From Woeseiaceae bacterium (lineage in GTDB: Bacteria > Pseudomonadota > Gammaproteobacteria > Steroidobacterales > Woeseiaceae): a stretch of 64,000 nucleotides of DNA. Shown here piece by piece: positions 51,747 through 62,665 of this stretch; the first letter of the stretch is position 1, and each line of letters opens with the position of its first letter. The notes under the pieces were generated by a model. It made no database searches. It was given only the letters and a program-made list of their open reading frames with translations, and was not told where the DNA came from. The position numbers were made by a program, and so were the translations under genes. Location of the stretch: contig JASJCQ010000020.1 in the NCBI GenBank assembly GCA_030065915.1, positions 62,001-126,000 on the forward strand, in the 5' to 3' direction.

Positions 51747-52520
51747 ATGTTCCCGATACGAGATGACAACCCGCACGTTCGCGTGCCATACGCCACATTC
51801 GTCCTGATCGGCCTGAACGTCGCCGTCTGGGTGCTGCTGCAGGGCGCGGGTACCGAGCCGCAGTTGTCGCGGTCGATCTGTCAGCTCGCGCTGATTCCCG
51901 GCGAGCTCCTGGGCAATATCGACGCCGGCGTCAGGATACAGCTCAGCGCAGTCACCGAGTGTGTGCTCGGCACGACCACGGCGTGGCACACGGTACTGTC
52001 ATCCATGTTCATGCACGGCGGCTGGCTGCACCTGATAGGCAATCTCTGGTTCCTCTGGATTTTCGGCGGCAACGTTGAAGATGCGATGGGTCGCGGGCGT
52101 TTTGTCCTGTTCTATCTTCTGTGTGGCCTCGCCGCGGCGGCGGCACAGATCGCGTCCGGACCGGAGTCGACGATTCCGATGGTAGGGGCGTCCGGCGCGA
52201 TCGGTGGCGTCATGGGTGCCTACATCGTGCTCTACCCGAGGGTCAGCGTGCACATGTTGATCATTCTCGGATTCTTCGTCACGACGGTAGCCGTCCCGGC
52301 GATACTGATGCTGGCCTATTGGTTCGTGTTGCAGCTGATCAGCGGCCTCGCCAGCCTGGGTCAGACCGGCGGTGGGGTGGCGTTCTGGGCACACGCAGGC
52401 GGGTTTCTTGCCGGCACGATTCTCGTGTTCGTATTCCGGAACATGCGCTACCTGCGCGAGCATCCCTTTTATGGCTGGAATGCCTCGCCGAATCGGAGTT
52501 TCAGACGCATCAAGCGATAA
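51747..52520 (+). CDS. Rhomboid family intramembrane serine protease
   Basis: MFMHGGWLHLIGNLWFLWIFG; GASGAIGGVMGAY; FWAHAGGFLAG. Confidence 0.94.
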   Translation: MFPIRDDNPHVRVPYATFVLIGLNVAVWVLLQGAGTEPQLSRSICQLALIPGELLGNIDAGVRIQLSAVTECVLGTTTAWHTVLSSMFMHGGWLHLIGNLWFLWIFGGNVEDAMGRGRFVLFYLLCGLAAAAAQIASGPESTIPMVGASGAIGGVMGAYIVLYPRVSVHMLIILGFFVTTVAVPAILMLAYWFVLQLISGLASLGQTGGGVAFWAHAGGFLAGTILVFVFRNMRYLREHPFYGWNASPNRSFRRIKR

Positions 52521-52629
52521 CTGGCAACCTGCGACCGGATGCGGAACTTTCTTTAACGAAGTGAGGTTTTTGTGAAACTGTGACCACATTCATGGGCGAG
52601 TTCGCGTCGATACCGCACACTCTCTAACC

Positions 52630-53091
52630 ATGAAACGCCTTCTCGTTTGCACCACATGCCTCCTCCTGCTTCCACTCTTTGCGAGCGCCGATGTCTGGAA
52701 GTGGACGGATGCCAAGGGCAAGGTTCACTACGTCGAATCCGATCGTACGATCTTCACCTGGGTGGAGTCCGACAGGGTTTTCTACAGTGACTCCCCGGAT
52801 CACGAAGATGCGGTCGCCGTCGTGCTGGTCTGGCACTCGACGGGCAGGATAGAAGATCTCGAGCAGGGCGGTTCGAAGCTTGAAGCCACGGACGACATGC
52901 CGGAGAAGAGCCCCGAACAATTGGCTGCAGAGGCCCACTATTGCAAGCGCGTCAGGGAGATCTACGACGCCTACGTCAACGCGCCAAAGCTCTACCAGTC
53001 AAAGGAAGGGCAGCGGGAATACCTCGACGACAAGGCGACTGAAGCGAAGATCGCCGAAACCAAGGCGAAGCTCGACAAGCACTGCAACTAG
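52630..53091 (+). CDS. DUF4124 domain protein
   Basis: Signal peptide then DVWKWTDAKGKVHYVES. Confidence 0.85.
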   Translation: MKRLLVCTTCLLLLPLFASADVWKWTDAKGKVHYVESDRTIFTWVESDRVFYSDSPDHEDAVAVVLVWHSTGRIEDLEQGGSKLEATDDMPEKSPEQLAAEAHYCKRVREIYDAYVNAPKLYQSKEGQREYLDDKATEAKIAETKAKLDKHCN

Positions 53092-53118
53092 GCTTGCCCC
53101 GGCAGGTTTCAGGCAGCA

Positions 53119-53580
53119 TCAACCGGAATCCGATGATTCGTCGGAAAAAGCCCGAACGTTTGGCCCAGCCAATCCGCTCTCGAACCACTCAATTACCTGC
53201 GGCAACAGTCTGACCATCTGTTCGACCAACGCATCGGTCGAGGCCCGGTCGTCTGCTTTCGGATCGTAGCGAAAGTAATTCAGGCGATCGTCGTTGCGCT
53301 CGGTTGTCGCCAGTAGCCGCGCGCGCGTCGCCGGGTTCGTGTAGGCGACGTCAATCTTCTCTTCAGGCACCGTTTCGCCCCATGCAGTCTGCAGGTCGCC
53401 CGCCGCATGCTTCGCAAACTCGAGGATGAAGCCACCGCCCCACTTGTCGTGCTGCAGGCTGACGAGTTCCAGTTCGCCGTTCCGGGTTCGTTGAAAGTGC
53501 GGGTAGCGAATCCGGAAGCCTAGCTCCGCCATAGCCGGTTCGAGAATTCTCCTGGTTGAGCTACGCAGTTTGCCAGCCAT
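53119..53580 (-). CDS. DUF4304-like protein
   Basis: LGFRIRYPHFQRTRNGELELVSLQHDKWGGGFILEF. Confidence 0.65.
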   Translation of the reverse strand: MAGKLRSSTRRILEPAMAELGFRIRYPHFQRTRNGELELVSLQHDKWGGGFILEFAKHAAGDLQTAWGETVPEEKIDVAYTNPATRARLLATTERNDDRLNYFRYDPKADDRASTDALVEQMVRLLPQVIEWFESGLAGPNVRAFSDESSDSG

Positions 53581-53997
53581 ACTGCCATCCTAAAGCCTGA
53601 ATACGACGGTGTCGCAAACGTCGAACCTCTCAGCCTGGACGACGACGCGCGCGAACGGGTGCAATGCCCTGCCATGCCAGGTAGATCAAACATCCCCACA
53701 ATGCGCCGTTGGGCGCGAACCAGGCTCGAGAGACTGGATCGTATCCGACTAGGTGTCCCTCCTACTTAACTATCGCATCAGTGCCGTGACCGAATACTCG
53801 CTCACGGCCGGCTGCCAACATCACGCAGCACGGCTATGGCGTCAATTTCGGCCGGGCGGGCCGAGAATGTCTCAAATTGTTTCCGTCATTGATGGCTCAT
53901 AGTTATATTGTTATGTTGTTAATACTAAAAGAACAAAGAGCCGCCCAAAGCCAGTATGTATGCGGCTTACGGCACCCGGAGCGAAGGCAATGGCAAT

Positions 53998-55200
53998 ATG
54001 ACATCCACCCCCGACCGAAAAGGGCCGCTGACCGATGTTCGGCTGGTCGAGCTCGGCCAGCTCATCGCCGGGCCGTTCTGCGGCCAGCTGATGGCCGACA
54101 TGGGAGCCGACGTCATCAAGGTCGAGCCCCCCAATCAGGGCGACCCGATGCGTGTCTGGGGACGGGGCGACTACCCCCTCTGGTGGCAGGTCTGTGCCCG
54201 CAACAAGCGCGTCGTCACCGCTAACCTTCGCGAAGAAGAAGGGCAGGCGCTTGTCAGGAAGCTGGTGGAAAAGGCCGACATGCTCCTGGAGAATTTTCGC
54301 CCCGGAACGCTCGAACGCTGGGGCCTCAGCTACGAAGAGCTATCGAAAATCAACCCCGGCCTGATCATGATTCGCGTGTCGGGCTACGGTCAGACCGGGC
54401 CGTACTCCAAGCGCGCTGGTTACGCAGCCATCGGCGAGGCGATGGGTGGCATGCGCTATCTCTGTGGCGAGCCCGACCGGCAGCCGAGCCGCACCGGGCT
54501 CTCGATCGGCGACACGCTGGCGGCGACGTTCGCCTGCAATGCAGCTCTCGCCGCTTTGCACCACCGTGACAGGACCGGCGAGGGCCAGGTTATTGACGCG
54601 TCCATCTACGAGTCCGTGTTAAACGTCATGGAAGCGACGATTCCCGAGTACACGGTCAGCGAACATATCCGAGAGCGCTCAGGCGCCACGTTGCCCGGCG
54701 TATCACCGTCAAATATCTACGACTGCAAGGACGGCATCTTCCTGATCGCCGCCAACCAGGACACGGTGTTCAAACGACTCGCCGAAACCATGGGACAGCC
54801 CGAGCTCGCGACCGACGATCGCTTCAATTCGCACACGGCTCGTGGCGCCAACATGAAAGCACTCGACGACATCATCAACGAGTGGACCAAGACGCTGACC
54901 GTCGACGAGGTCGATGCGCTGATGCAGCAGGCGGGCGTGCCGGCGGGCCGCATCTATCGCGCGCCGGACATGCTGGACGATCCGCACTTCCACGCGAGGG
55001 AAGCGATCGTCGATACGCCGACCGAAAACTGGCCCAACCTGAAGATGCAGAACGTCTTTCCGAAGATGTCGAAGACACAGGGCGAGATTCGCTGGACCGG
55101 TCCGAAGTCGCTCGGTCAGCACAACGATGAAGTCTACCGTGAGCTGATCGGCCTGACGGCCGAGGAAATGGAAGAACTAAAGGAAAAGTCGATCATCTGA
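53998..55200 (+). CDS. CaiB/BaiF family CoA-transferase
   Basis: LVELGQLIAGPFCGQLMADMGADVIKVEPP; MLLENFRPGTLERWGLSYEEL; ATG at 53998. Confidence 0.94.
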   Translation: MTSTPDRKGPLTDVRLVELGQLIAGPFCGQLMADMGADVIKVEPPNQGDPMRVWGRGDYPLWWQVCARNKRVVTANLREEEGQALVRKLVEKADMLLENFRPGTLERWGLSYEELSKINPGLIMIRVSGYGQTGPYSKRAGYAAIGEAMGGMRYLCGEPDRQPSRTGLSIGDTLAATFACNAALAALHHRDRTGEGQVIDASIYESVLNVMEATIPEYTVSEHIRERSGATLPGVSPSNIYDCKDGIFLIAANQDTVFKRLAETMGQPELATDDRFNSHTARGANMKALDDIINEWTKTLTVDEVDALMQQAGVPAGRIYRAPDMLDDPHFHAREAIVDTPTENWPNLKMQNVFPKMSKTQGEIRWTGPKSLGQHNDEVYRELIGLTAEEMEELKEKSII

Positions 55201-55253
55201 TCGGCTGTTGTACGCCGCCATAGCGCGGTTAGAAGTGTTTGAAGGGGAAGAGA

Positions 55254-57314
55254 ATGACGTTTCGTCTTGGAGTCGATGTGGGTGGAACCTTCACCGACCT
55301 GTTGCTGGTCAACGAGTCCAGCGGCAAAACCTACATGGCGAAAGTGCCGTCTACGCCGGAGGATTCCTCCATCGGTGTTCTAAACGGCGTTGCGCGAATC
55401 TGCGATGAGTCCGGTGTCGATCCGAAAGAGATCAGCAAGGTCATGCACGGCACGACCGTCGCGACCAACGCGGTCCTGACGCGCAAGGGCGCAAAAGTGG
55501 GTCTCGTCACAACGAAGGGCTACCGACAGGTGCTGCAGGTCGCGCGTTCTTTTTGTCCGGGTGGACTCGGCGGCTGGGTCAGCTACGTCAAAGCGCCGCT
55601 GATGGCGCCCCTGGAGCTGACGATCGAGGCTGACGAACGCATGGGCGCCGACGGTGAGGCGGTGTCGCCGCTGGACGTCGACACCCTGAAGCAAGACCTC
55701 GAGGCGCTGAAGGCTACCGGCGAAGTCGAGGCACTGACGATCTGCCTGCTGAACTCATACGTGAACGGCGCGCACGAACACGAAGCCCGCAGCGTGGCTG
55801 AGAGCATCTTCAACGACATTCCGATTTCCCTGAGCTCCGACGTGGTGCCCGAGATGCAGGAGTACGAGCGTACGGAAACGACGGTCGTCAACTCGTATGT
55901 CCGTCCGCAGGTATCGACCTACGTTGACAACCTGCAGAGTTCGCTCGAAGAGCGCATGGGCGGCGAAGTATCGCTGGCCATACTGCGTTCGGACGGCGGT
56001 CTGGCCTCGGGCCGTGCGTCCGGCGAGTCCCCGGTCAATCTGCTGCTGTCAGGCCCGGCCGGCGGTGTTGCCGGGGCTATCTACTTTTGCCAGCGTGGCG
56101 GCTTCGAGAACATCCTGACCTTCGACATGGGTGGCACGTCGACGGACGTGGCGCTGATCCAGAACGGCGAGGCGCGCATTCGGCGCGAGACGCGCGTCAG
56201 TGATGTCACGGTCCGTGCGCCGTCGGTCGACGTTCGCACCGTGGGCGCCGGCGGGGGTTCCATCGCGTTTGTACCCGAGTTGACCAAGGCTCTGCGCGTC
56301 GGTCCCGAGTCGGCCGGCGCCGATCCTGGTCCGGCGGCGTACATGAAAGGCGGCGACAAGCCCACCGTCTGCGACGCTAATGTCGTGCTCGGTTACCTGC
56401 CGTCCGACGTCAAGCTGGGCGGTGCAATGACCATCGATCGCGACGCGGCTGAGAAGGCCGTGCAGACCATCGCCGATGCCGTCGGCATCAGTCTGATGGA
56501 AGCGGCCGAAGGCATCATCAAGATCGTTAACGAGGCGATGCTCGGTGCGCTGCGGCTCGTGTCGGTCGAGCAGGGCTACGACCCGCGCGATTTCGCGCTG
56601 GTCGGATTCGGCGGTGCTGGTCCACTGCACGCCAACGCACTGGGCGTGCTGTCAGGATCGTGGCCCGTCATCGTGCCGCCGGGCCCCGGCGTCCTGTGTG
56701 CCTACGGCGATGCGACGACCAAGGTGACCGACGAAGCATCGCGCACTTACGTCACTCGCGTCGACGAGATCTCATCGGACGACTTCATTTCGGCACTCAA
56801 AGAGCTCATGCAGAAGGCGAGCGAGTCATTCGCCGCCGATGGCTTCAGCGAGCATGACCTCGACGTCCAGTACCAGGCCGACATCCGCTACGCCGGCCAG
56901 GCATTCCAGCTGTCGCTTAACGTGACCGAGGACCAGCTTGCGACCGAGGGCCTCGCAGTACTGACCAACGAGTTCGACAAGCAGCATGAGCAGCTGTTTA
57001 CCTTCGCTCACGGCAAGGATCACGAGATCGTCATGATCCGGGCCGTCGTCAAGGCGCGCAGTTCACTGCAGGCCGATCTGGACGAGGTGGGTTCCGAGAA
57101 GACCGACCTCGACGATGCGACGATCCACGACACCAGGTTCTATTACGAGGGCGCCTGGCACGACGCCGCCATCTTCGAACGGCACAAGCTTGGCGTCGGA
57201 ACTGAGGTCCCCGGCCCGGCGATCGTCCAGGAAATGGACTCGACGACGCTGATCCTCCCGGGCCATGTCGCCACTGTCGACAAGGTCGGCAATCTCCTCA
57301 TCAATCCTGCGTAA
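55254..57314 (+). CDS. Hydantoinase/oxoprolinase family protein, HyuA-type subunit
   Basis: GVDVGGTFTDLLLV; HGTTVATNAVLTRKGAKVGLVTTKGYRQVLQVAR; FDMGGTSTDVALI. Confidence 0.93.
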   Translation: MTFRLGVDVGGTFTDLLLVNESSGKTYMAKVPSTPEDSSIGVLNGVARICDESGVDPKEISKVMHGTTVATNAVLTRKGAKVGLVTTKGYRQVLQVARSFCPGGLGGWVSYVKAPLMAPLELTIEADERMGADGEAVSPLDVDTLKQDLEALKATGEVEALTICLLNSYVNGAHEHEARSVAESIFNDIPISLSSDVVPEMQEYERTETTVVNSYVRPQVSTYVDNLQSSLEERMGGEVSLAILRSDGGLASGRASGESPVNLLLSGPAGGVAGAIYFCQRGGFENILTFDMGGTSTDVALIQNGEARIRRETRVSDVTVRAPSVDVRTVGAGGGSIAFVPELTKALRVGPESAGADPGPAAYMKGGDKPTVCDANVVLGYLPSDVKLGGAMTIDRDAAEKAVQTIADAVGISLMEAAEGIIKIVNEAMLGALRLVSVEQGYDPRDFALVGFGGAGPLHANALGVLSGSWPVIVPPGPGVLCAYGDATTKVTDEASRTYVTRVDEISSDDFISALKELMQKASESFAADGFSEHDLDVQYQADIRYAGQAFQLSLNVTEDQLATEGLAVLTNEFDKQHEQLFTFAHGKDHEIVMIRAVVKARSSLQADLDEVGSEKTDLDDATIHDTRFYYEGAWHDAAIFERHKLGVGTEVPGPAIVQEMDSTTLILPGHVATVDKVGNLLINPA

Positions 57315-57328
57315 GGGACGGGACTGAC

Positions 57329-59179
57329 ATGACAGCAAGAATTGTAGAGACCAACGACACCCCGTTTAAGCTGATCGACGTCGACACGGTCACCGTCGAC
57401 ATCATCGAAAATTCCTTAAGGAACGTCCGCGAGGAAATGGACGCGGTCCTGTTCCGCACGGCCATGAGCCCCGGTATCCGCGAGCAGGGTGACTGCTTCC
57501 CGATGGTCGCCAACCGCGACGGCAAGATGGTTGTCGGCCAGTTCGGTTCATTCATCCACGGCTTCCTCGAGGCCTACGATGACGAGATCGAGGAGGGCGA
57601 CATCATCCTGACCAACGATCCGTACATGTGTAACGGCGCCGTGTCCCACTTGCCCGACTGGATCGTGCTGGTGCCGATCTTCAAGGACGGCCGGCATATG
57701 GCCTGGTCCGCAATGTTCGGTCACATGTCCGACAATGGCGGCATGGTGCCGGGCTCGATACCGATCAAGGCCGAGTCCATCTACCAGGAAGGCATCCGGA
57801 TTCCGCCGACCAAGCTGTACAAACAAGGCAAGCTGCAACAGGACATCCTCGAGTTGATCCTGCACAACGTCCGGACCTCCGAATGGAACCGCTTCGACCT
57901 GAACGCGCTCGTCGCTTCGTGCCGCACGGCCGGCAAGCGCTGCGTCGAAATTGCCGAGCGTTTCGGCGACGACACCTTCTACTCAACGATGCAGATCATG
58001 CTCGATCGCAATCTCGAGGCGATGCGCGCAATCATCAACATGATCGTGCCGGAAGAGCCGCAGTACTTCGAGGACTATGTCTGCGACGACGGCGTCGGCA
58101 AAGGTCCCTACAAGATCGCCTGCAAACTGTGGCGTGAAGGCGACGTAGCAATCTTCGATTTCGAAGGCACGGATCCGCAGGCCAAGAGTTCGATCAATTT
58201 CTATATGAACGAAGAGATGTTCAAGATGTTCTTCGGTTCATTCACGATCAATCTCTTCGACCCCGGCATCCTGTTCAACGACGGCTTCTACGAGCTCGTG
58301 GACGTCAGGATTCCGGAAGGCAGCCTGCTGAAGCCGAAATTTCCGGCGGCATTGTCCGGGCGCACCCACGCCCTCGGCCGGATCTTCGACGTGATGGGCG
58401 GCGTGCTCGGGCAGGGCGCGCCTGATGCGATGAACGCGGCAGGCTTCTCCGACAGCCCGCACCTGTTCTACTCCGGCTACGACAAGAACGGCGAATGGTT
58501 CCAGTTGTTCCAGATCGGTTTCGGCGGTGTACCCGGCCGTCCGGTCGGCGATGGACCCGACGGACACTCGCTGTGGCCGGGCTTCACCAACGTTCCCAAT
58601 GAATTCATCGAAGCCTACTTCCCGCTGCGCATCGTCAAGTACGAGCCGATCGCGGATTCCGGTGGCGCCGGATTGCATCGTGGCGGCAACGGACTGTCCG
58701 TTGCCTACGAGTTTCTCGTCGATGGCCAGATCGCGATTCACGACGAGCGCTGGCTGACCTACCCGTGGGGTGTGAGAGGCGGCGAGCCCGGCATGCGTTC
58801 GACGAAGCGACTGGTACGCAAGGACGGCACGGAGGAGTGGCTGCCCGCGAAGTGCGATGACGTCGACGTCAAGGAAGGCGACGTCCTTTATTTCAACACC
58901 TGGGGTGGCGGCGGCTGGGGCGACCCGCTCGAAAGAGATCCGGCGCTGGTCATGACCGACATCAACCGGGGCCTCGTCAGCACCGAAGGCGCCAGGCGTT
59001 ACGGCGTCGTTGTCGCCGATGGCCAGGTTGACGACGGGGCGACAGACAAGCTGCGCGAAGAGATTCGCTCGACGCGCAAGGACGAGGGCCTGTTCAGCTT
59101 CGGCGGCACGATCGAGGAGATCAAGGCGCGTTCGCTGGAAGAAACCCACTTACCGGCGCCCGTTTCACCGAATGGTTGA
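57329..59179 (+). CDS. Hydantoinase B/oxoprolinase family protein, HyuB-type subunit
   Basis: VDIIENSLRNVREEMDAVLFRTAMSPGIREQGDCFPMVANRDGKMVVG; DIILTNDPYMCNGAVSHLPDW. Confidence 0.93.
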   Translation: MTARIVETNDTPFKLIDVDTVTVDIIENSLRNVREEMDAVLFRTAMSPGIREQGDCFPMVANRDGKMVVGQFGSFIHGFLEAYDDEIEEGDIILTNDPYMCNGAVSHLPDWIVLVPIFKDGRHMAWSAMFGHMSDNGGMVPGSIPIKAESIYQEGIRIPPTKLYKQGKLQQDILELILHNVRTSEWNRFDLNALVASCRTAGKRCVEIAERFGDDTFYSTMQIMLDRNLEAMRAIINMIVPEEPQYFEDYVCDDGVGKGPYKIACKLWREGDVAIFDFEGTDPQAKSSINFYMNEEMFKMFFGSFTINLFDPGILFNDGFYELVDVRIPEGSLLKPKFPAALSGRTHALGRIFDVMGGVLGQGAPDAMNAAGFSDSPHLFYSGYDKNGEWFQLFQIGFGGVPGRPVGDGPDGHSLWPGFTNVPNEFIEAYFPLRIVKYEPIADSGGAGLHRGGNGLSVAYEFLVDGQIAIHDERWLTYPWGVRGGEPGMRSTKRLVRKDGTEEWLPAKCDDVDVKEGDVLYFNTWGGGGWGDPLERDPALVMTDINRGLVSTEGARRYGVVVADGQVDDGATDKLREEIRSTRKDEGLFSFGGTIEEIKARSLEETHLPAPVSPNG

Positions 59180-60002
59180 TCGCGCCGACATCGTGCAGGA
59201 CGCCATCGGGCGTTCCCGGGCCAACGGTACCGGGAGCATCCTGGAGTCGCTGGTGTCCAGCTGGAACCTGGAGCAGGAGGAATCCGTGAGCCGGGCGCCG
59301 CTGTATCACCAGCTCTTCCTGCTGCTGAAGCGCGCCATTCTCGATGGCTCGATCCAGCACGGTATGCAGGTGCCGACGGAGCAGCAGCTGGCAGAAGCGT
59401 TTGGCGTTTCGCGCATTACGACACGGCGCGCCGTGGACGAACTGGCCGCCGAAAAGCTCGTCAGGCGCCAGCGCGGCAAGGGTACGCATGTCATCTACCA
59501 GTTCAGGCCGCAGACGATGCGTGCGCCGATGGTCGGCGTGCTGGAGAACTTCATCCAGTTAGGCAACAACAGCCAGGTGCGCGTCGTCGATTTGGCAAAC
59601 ATCCGGGCGCCCGCTGACGTTCAGCACCTTTTCGGCCTGCAGGATGAGGCGACCGTGATGGCGGTCGTTCGTGTCAGCAGCACCGAGACCGGCGATCGTT
59701 ATGCCTACTACCAGAGCTGGACGCGAGAGCCTGTCGACACGGTGACGCGCGATGCGCTGCAGAAGAATTCAAGGCTGCACCTGCTGCAAGAGGGCGGCCT
59801 GAACATCGTCAGGGTCGAACAGGTCCTCGGCGCACTCAACGCGCCGGTGCCAGTCGCGGCGGAGCTCGATGTCGAGCCCGGGTTTGCGCTGTTATCGCTT
59901 CGCCGGCTCTCGTATGACGATAAGGATCAATTGGTAGATATCGTGGACTGTTTATACAACCCGCGACGTTTTGAGTACGCAATGGAATTGAGTATGGACT
60001 AG
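59172..60002 (+). CDS. GntR family regulator with UTRA-type effector domain
   Basis: APLYHQLFLLLKRAILDGSIQHGMQVPTEQQLAEAFGVSRITTRRAVDELAAEKLVRRQRGKGTHV. Confidence 0.92.
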   Translation: MVDRADIVQDAIGRSRANGTGSILESLVSSWNLEQEESVSRAPLYHQLFLLLKRAILDGSIQHGMQVPTEQQLAEAFGVSRITTRRAVDELAAEKLVRRQRGKGTHVIYQFRPQTMRAPMVGVLENFIQLGNNSQVRVVDLANIRAPADVQHLFGLQDEATVMAVVRVSSTETGDRYAYYQSWTREPVDTVTRDALQKNSRLHLLQEGGLNIVRVEQVLGALNAPVPVAAELDVEPGFALLSLRRLSYDDKDQLVDIVDCLYNPRRFEYAMELSMD

Positions 60003-60100
60003 CGGCGGTGTCGCCAGTTCATATCGGGGGACAAGTCGAACGTGTTTCCGGTACGGCTTGCTCATGTTTGGTGAAAGTAAAACAGAGAAGAGATCGAGTT

Positions 60101-62644
60101 ATGAACGCAACTAAGAAACCGTTGCTCGCTGTAATTGCTCTGGCAATGGTCCCGGTGGCCGGCGTCGCACAGGAGCAGGGTGCGAGCTATATTGAAGAGG
60201 TTGTCGTATCGGCACGTAAACGCGAGGAAAGTCTGCAGGACGTGCCCATCGCAATTACGGCATTCACAGAAGAGACGATCGAACGGGCTGGCATCGAGCG
60301 CCCGGCAGACTTCATCTCGCTGATGCCCAACGTGACGATTGTCGACACAGCGAACGTCGGTGACACGCAGGTCAGCATTCGCGGCATCGTTTCGACGCGC
60401 GACGCCGAGTCGACGTTTGCTTACATCGTCGACGGCGTGCTGAGTACCAACCCGAACAGCTTCAACGAAGAGCTGGTCGACATCAGCCAGATCGAGGTGC
60501 TGAAAGGCCCGCAGGGCGCACTCTACGGCCGTAATGCCGTCGCCGGTGCCATCCTGGTCTCGACGAGAGAGCCCGAGGCTGGTTTCGACGGCAGCATCAA
60601 CCTCGGCGCCGGCAACAACGGCCAGCAAAAAGCCTCGCTGAGCCTCAGTGGCGGCAGTGAGACGCTGCGTGGCAGCATTGTCGGCAGCTATCGCAACAAT
60701 GACGGTTTCTACGAGAATATCTTCCTGGGCTCAGACGACTCGGTTGACTATCTCGAAGATACAACGGTCCGCGGCCGGCTGATTTTCGAGCCGAATGAAT
60801 CGTTCAAGCTGGACTTCCGCGCCGGCACGTCCGAAGTTGAAGGCGGTGCGATCAACTTCAACGCGGTGTTCGCAATCCCGGCATTCGAGTTCGCCTTCGG
60901 CAGCCCGACCTTCTTCGCAGATGTGAACGAGCATAACTTCACCTATGCGTTCAATGTTCCGGGCATCAACGAGCAGACAACGAACGATTTCTCGCTGAAG
61001 GCCGACTGGGACAACGGTGGCATTGCCGTTACCGCAATCGCGACCTTCAACGATCTCGAAGAAGACCTGATCTCGGACGGCACCAGTGCAACGTTCTACG
61101 GTTACGAGCTCACGCCTGCTTGCCAGACCGATCGCGCTACATTGAATAACGCGCCCTTCGGCGCCAACCGGACCGACCTGTTCGGCGAGTTCTTCCAGCC
61201 GTTCGGCATTCTTCCGCCGGGCGGCGGTGACCCCGCGCTGGATTTCGCGGGTGTTTACGGTCCGTATACCCCGACCAGCTGTGACGGCTATCAGTACCAG
61301 GCGCGTAACCAGGAGGACACGGGTTTCGAGATTCGCCTGACGTCACCGCAGGATCAGCCGGTTCGCTGGATTGCTGGCGCTTACGCCGCGGAAATCGATC
61401 GCGAAGTGGTTGTGGCCTACGGTGCCGACACGGGCGCGGGCTTCCTGCGTCAGCCGTACGTCGCCCCCACAGGACCGAACCCGACAGACCTGCTGTTCTG
61501 GGATGATTTCGAGACCAGCGTGATCGCGCTGTTCGGTGAGATCAGTTTCGACGTTGGCGATGCCAGCGAAGTCTCTATCGCGTTGCGCTGGGACGAGGAA
61601 GATCGTTCGGTGTCCAACAACGTACCGAACGTTTCGGCCTCCGGCCTGAATGTGAACACGCTGGATCCGATTACGTTCCAGCCCGGCCCGATCAACCCTG
61701 GCTTCCTGGCCAACCCGACCGGCATACCCGATCGCTCACGCAAGTTTGATCAGCTGCAGCCGAAGATCACGTGGCGCTACTCGCCGGATGAAAACGTCAG
61801 CGTCTATGCGAGCTGGGGTATCGGCTTCAGGAGCGGTGGCTTCAACTCCCTCGGTAGCTCTGACCTGCTGGCATTCTGGTTCAACGACCAGGGCAACCCG
61901 GCACTCCCGGGCGCCGCTGTCGATGCGAACCTGGTCATCAACGATGAGTATGAGAAGGAAGTGTCCAGCGCGTTCGAGATTGGAATCAAGACGCAGTGGC
62001 TCGACAACCGGATGCGGATCAATGCGGCGCTGTTCAACACGGACGTCGATGACAACCAGTTCTTCGAGTTCTTCGCCGGGCCGTTCGGCATCCTTCGTGT
62101 CGTTACGACGATCGAGGAAGTCTCGATTCGCGGTGCCGAGGCTGACTTCGTCTACCAGGTGAATGACGCACTGTCCGTATTCGGTGGCATGGGCTTCCTC
62201 GACTCCGAGATCAAGGAGAACATTAATCGTCCGGCGTCCGTCGGCAACCCGGCACCGCAGGCGCCAGAGTTCACGTCGAACCTCGGTGCGCAGTGGGAGA
62301 CCGAGGTGGCCGGTTCCATGACGTTCTTCGCGCGCGCCGACTGGCAATACATCGGCGAGACCTGGTTCCACACGCTGCAGGGCGAAACAACGCCAACGAT
62401 CTGGCAGGTGTTCTTCGGCCCGGGTCTGAACCAGGACTTCTCGAAGACGAAACGCGATCCGTATGACACGCTCAACATTCGTGCTGGTCTCCAGGGCGAG
62501 CGGTGGGCGCTGACGGCTTACGGTCGCAACGTACTCGATGAAGAGTATCTCGAGGAAATCATTCCAGCGGCCGAGTTCGGCGGTTCCTTCATCCACCAGG
62601 GTGTCGGTGCAGCCTACGGCGTCGAGTTCAGTTACGACTTCTGA
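60101..62644 (+). CDS. TonB-dependent outer membrane receptor
   Basis: Signal peptide; YIEEVVVSARKREESLQDVPIAITAF; plug motif LKGPQGALYGRNAVAGAI; ends in aromatic residue (SYDF). Confidence 0.95.
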   Translation: MNATKKPLLAVIALAMVPVAGVAQEQGASYIEEVVVSARKREESLQDVPIAITAFTEETIERAGIERPADFISLMPNVTIVDTANVGDTQVSIRGIVSTRDAESTFAYIVDGVLSTNPNSFNEELVDISQIEVLKGPQGALYGRNAVAGAILVSTREPEAGFDGSINLGAGNNGQQKASLSLSGGSETLRGSIVGSYRNNDGFYENIFLGSDDSVDYLEDTTVRGRLIFEPNESFKLDFRAGTSEVEGGAINFNAVFAIPAFEFAFGSPTFFADVNEHNFTYAFNVPGINEQTTNDFSLKADWDNGGIAVTAIATFNDLEEDLISDGTSATFYGYELTPACQTDRATLNNAPFGANRTDLFGEFFQPFGILPPGGGDPALDFAGVYGPYTPTSCDGYQYQARNQEDTGFEIRLTSPQDQPVRWIAGAYAAEIDREVVVAYGADTGAGFLRQPYVAPTGPNPTDLLFWDDFETSVIALFGEISFDVGDASEVSIALRWDEEDRSVSNNVPNVSASGLNVNTLDPITFQPGPINPGFLANPTGIPDRSRKFDQLQPKITWRYSPDENVSVYASWGIGFRSGGFNSLGSSDLLAFWFNDQGNPALPGAAVDANLVINDEYEKEVSSAFEIGIKTQWLDNRMRINAALFNTDVDDNQFFEFFAGPFGILRVVTTIEEVSIRGAEADFVYQVNDALSVFGGMGFLDSEIKENINRPASVGNPAPQAPEFTSNLGAQWETEVAGSMTFFARADWQYIGETWFHTLQGETTPTIWQVFFGPGLNQDFSKTKRDPYDTLNIRAGLQGERWALTAYGRNVLDEEYLEEIIPAAEFGGSFIHQGVGAAYGVEFSYDF

Positions 62645-62665
62645 TACCAACAACAGCGGACGAGT

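Noticed and set aside
53630-53761. Short minus-strand reading frame ending ...AWFAPNGALWGCLIYLAWQGIAPVRARRRPG*
   Set aside because: Looks like a TM segment plus basic tail, but only about 43 codons between stops with no start or upstream partner; could be a gene remnant, not supportable.
58238-59149. 303-aa antisense ORF opposite HyuB
   Set aside because: Shadow ORF; the sense strand is clearly hydantoinase B.
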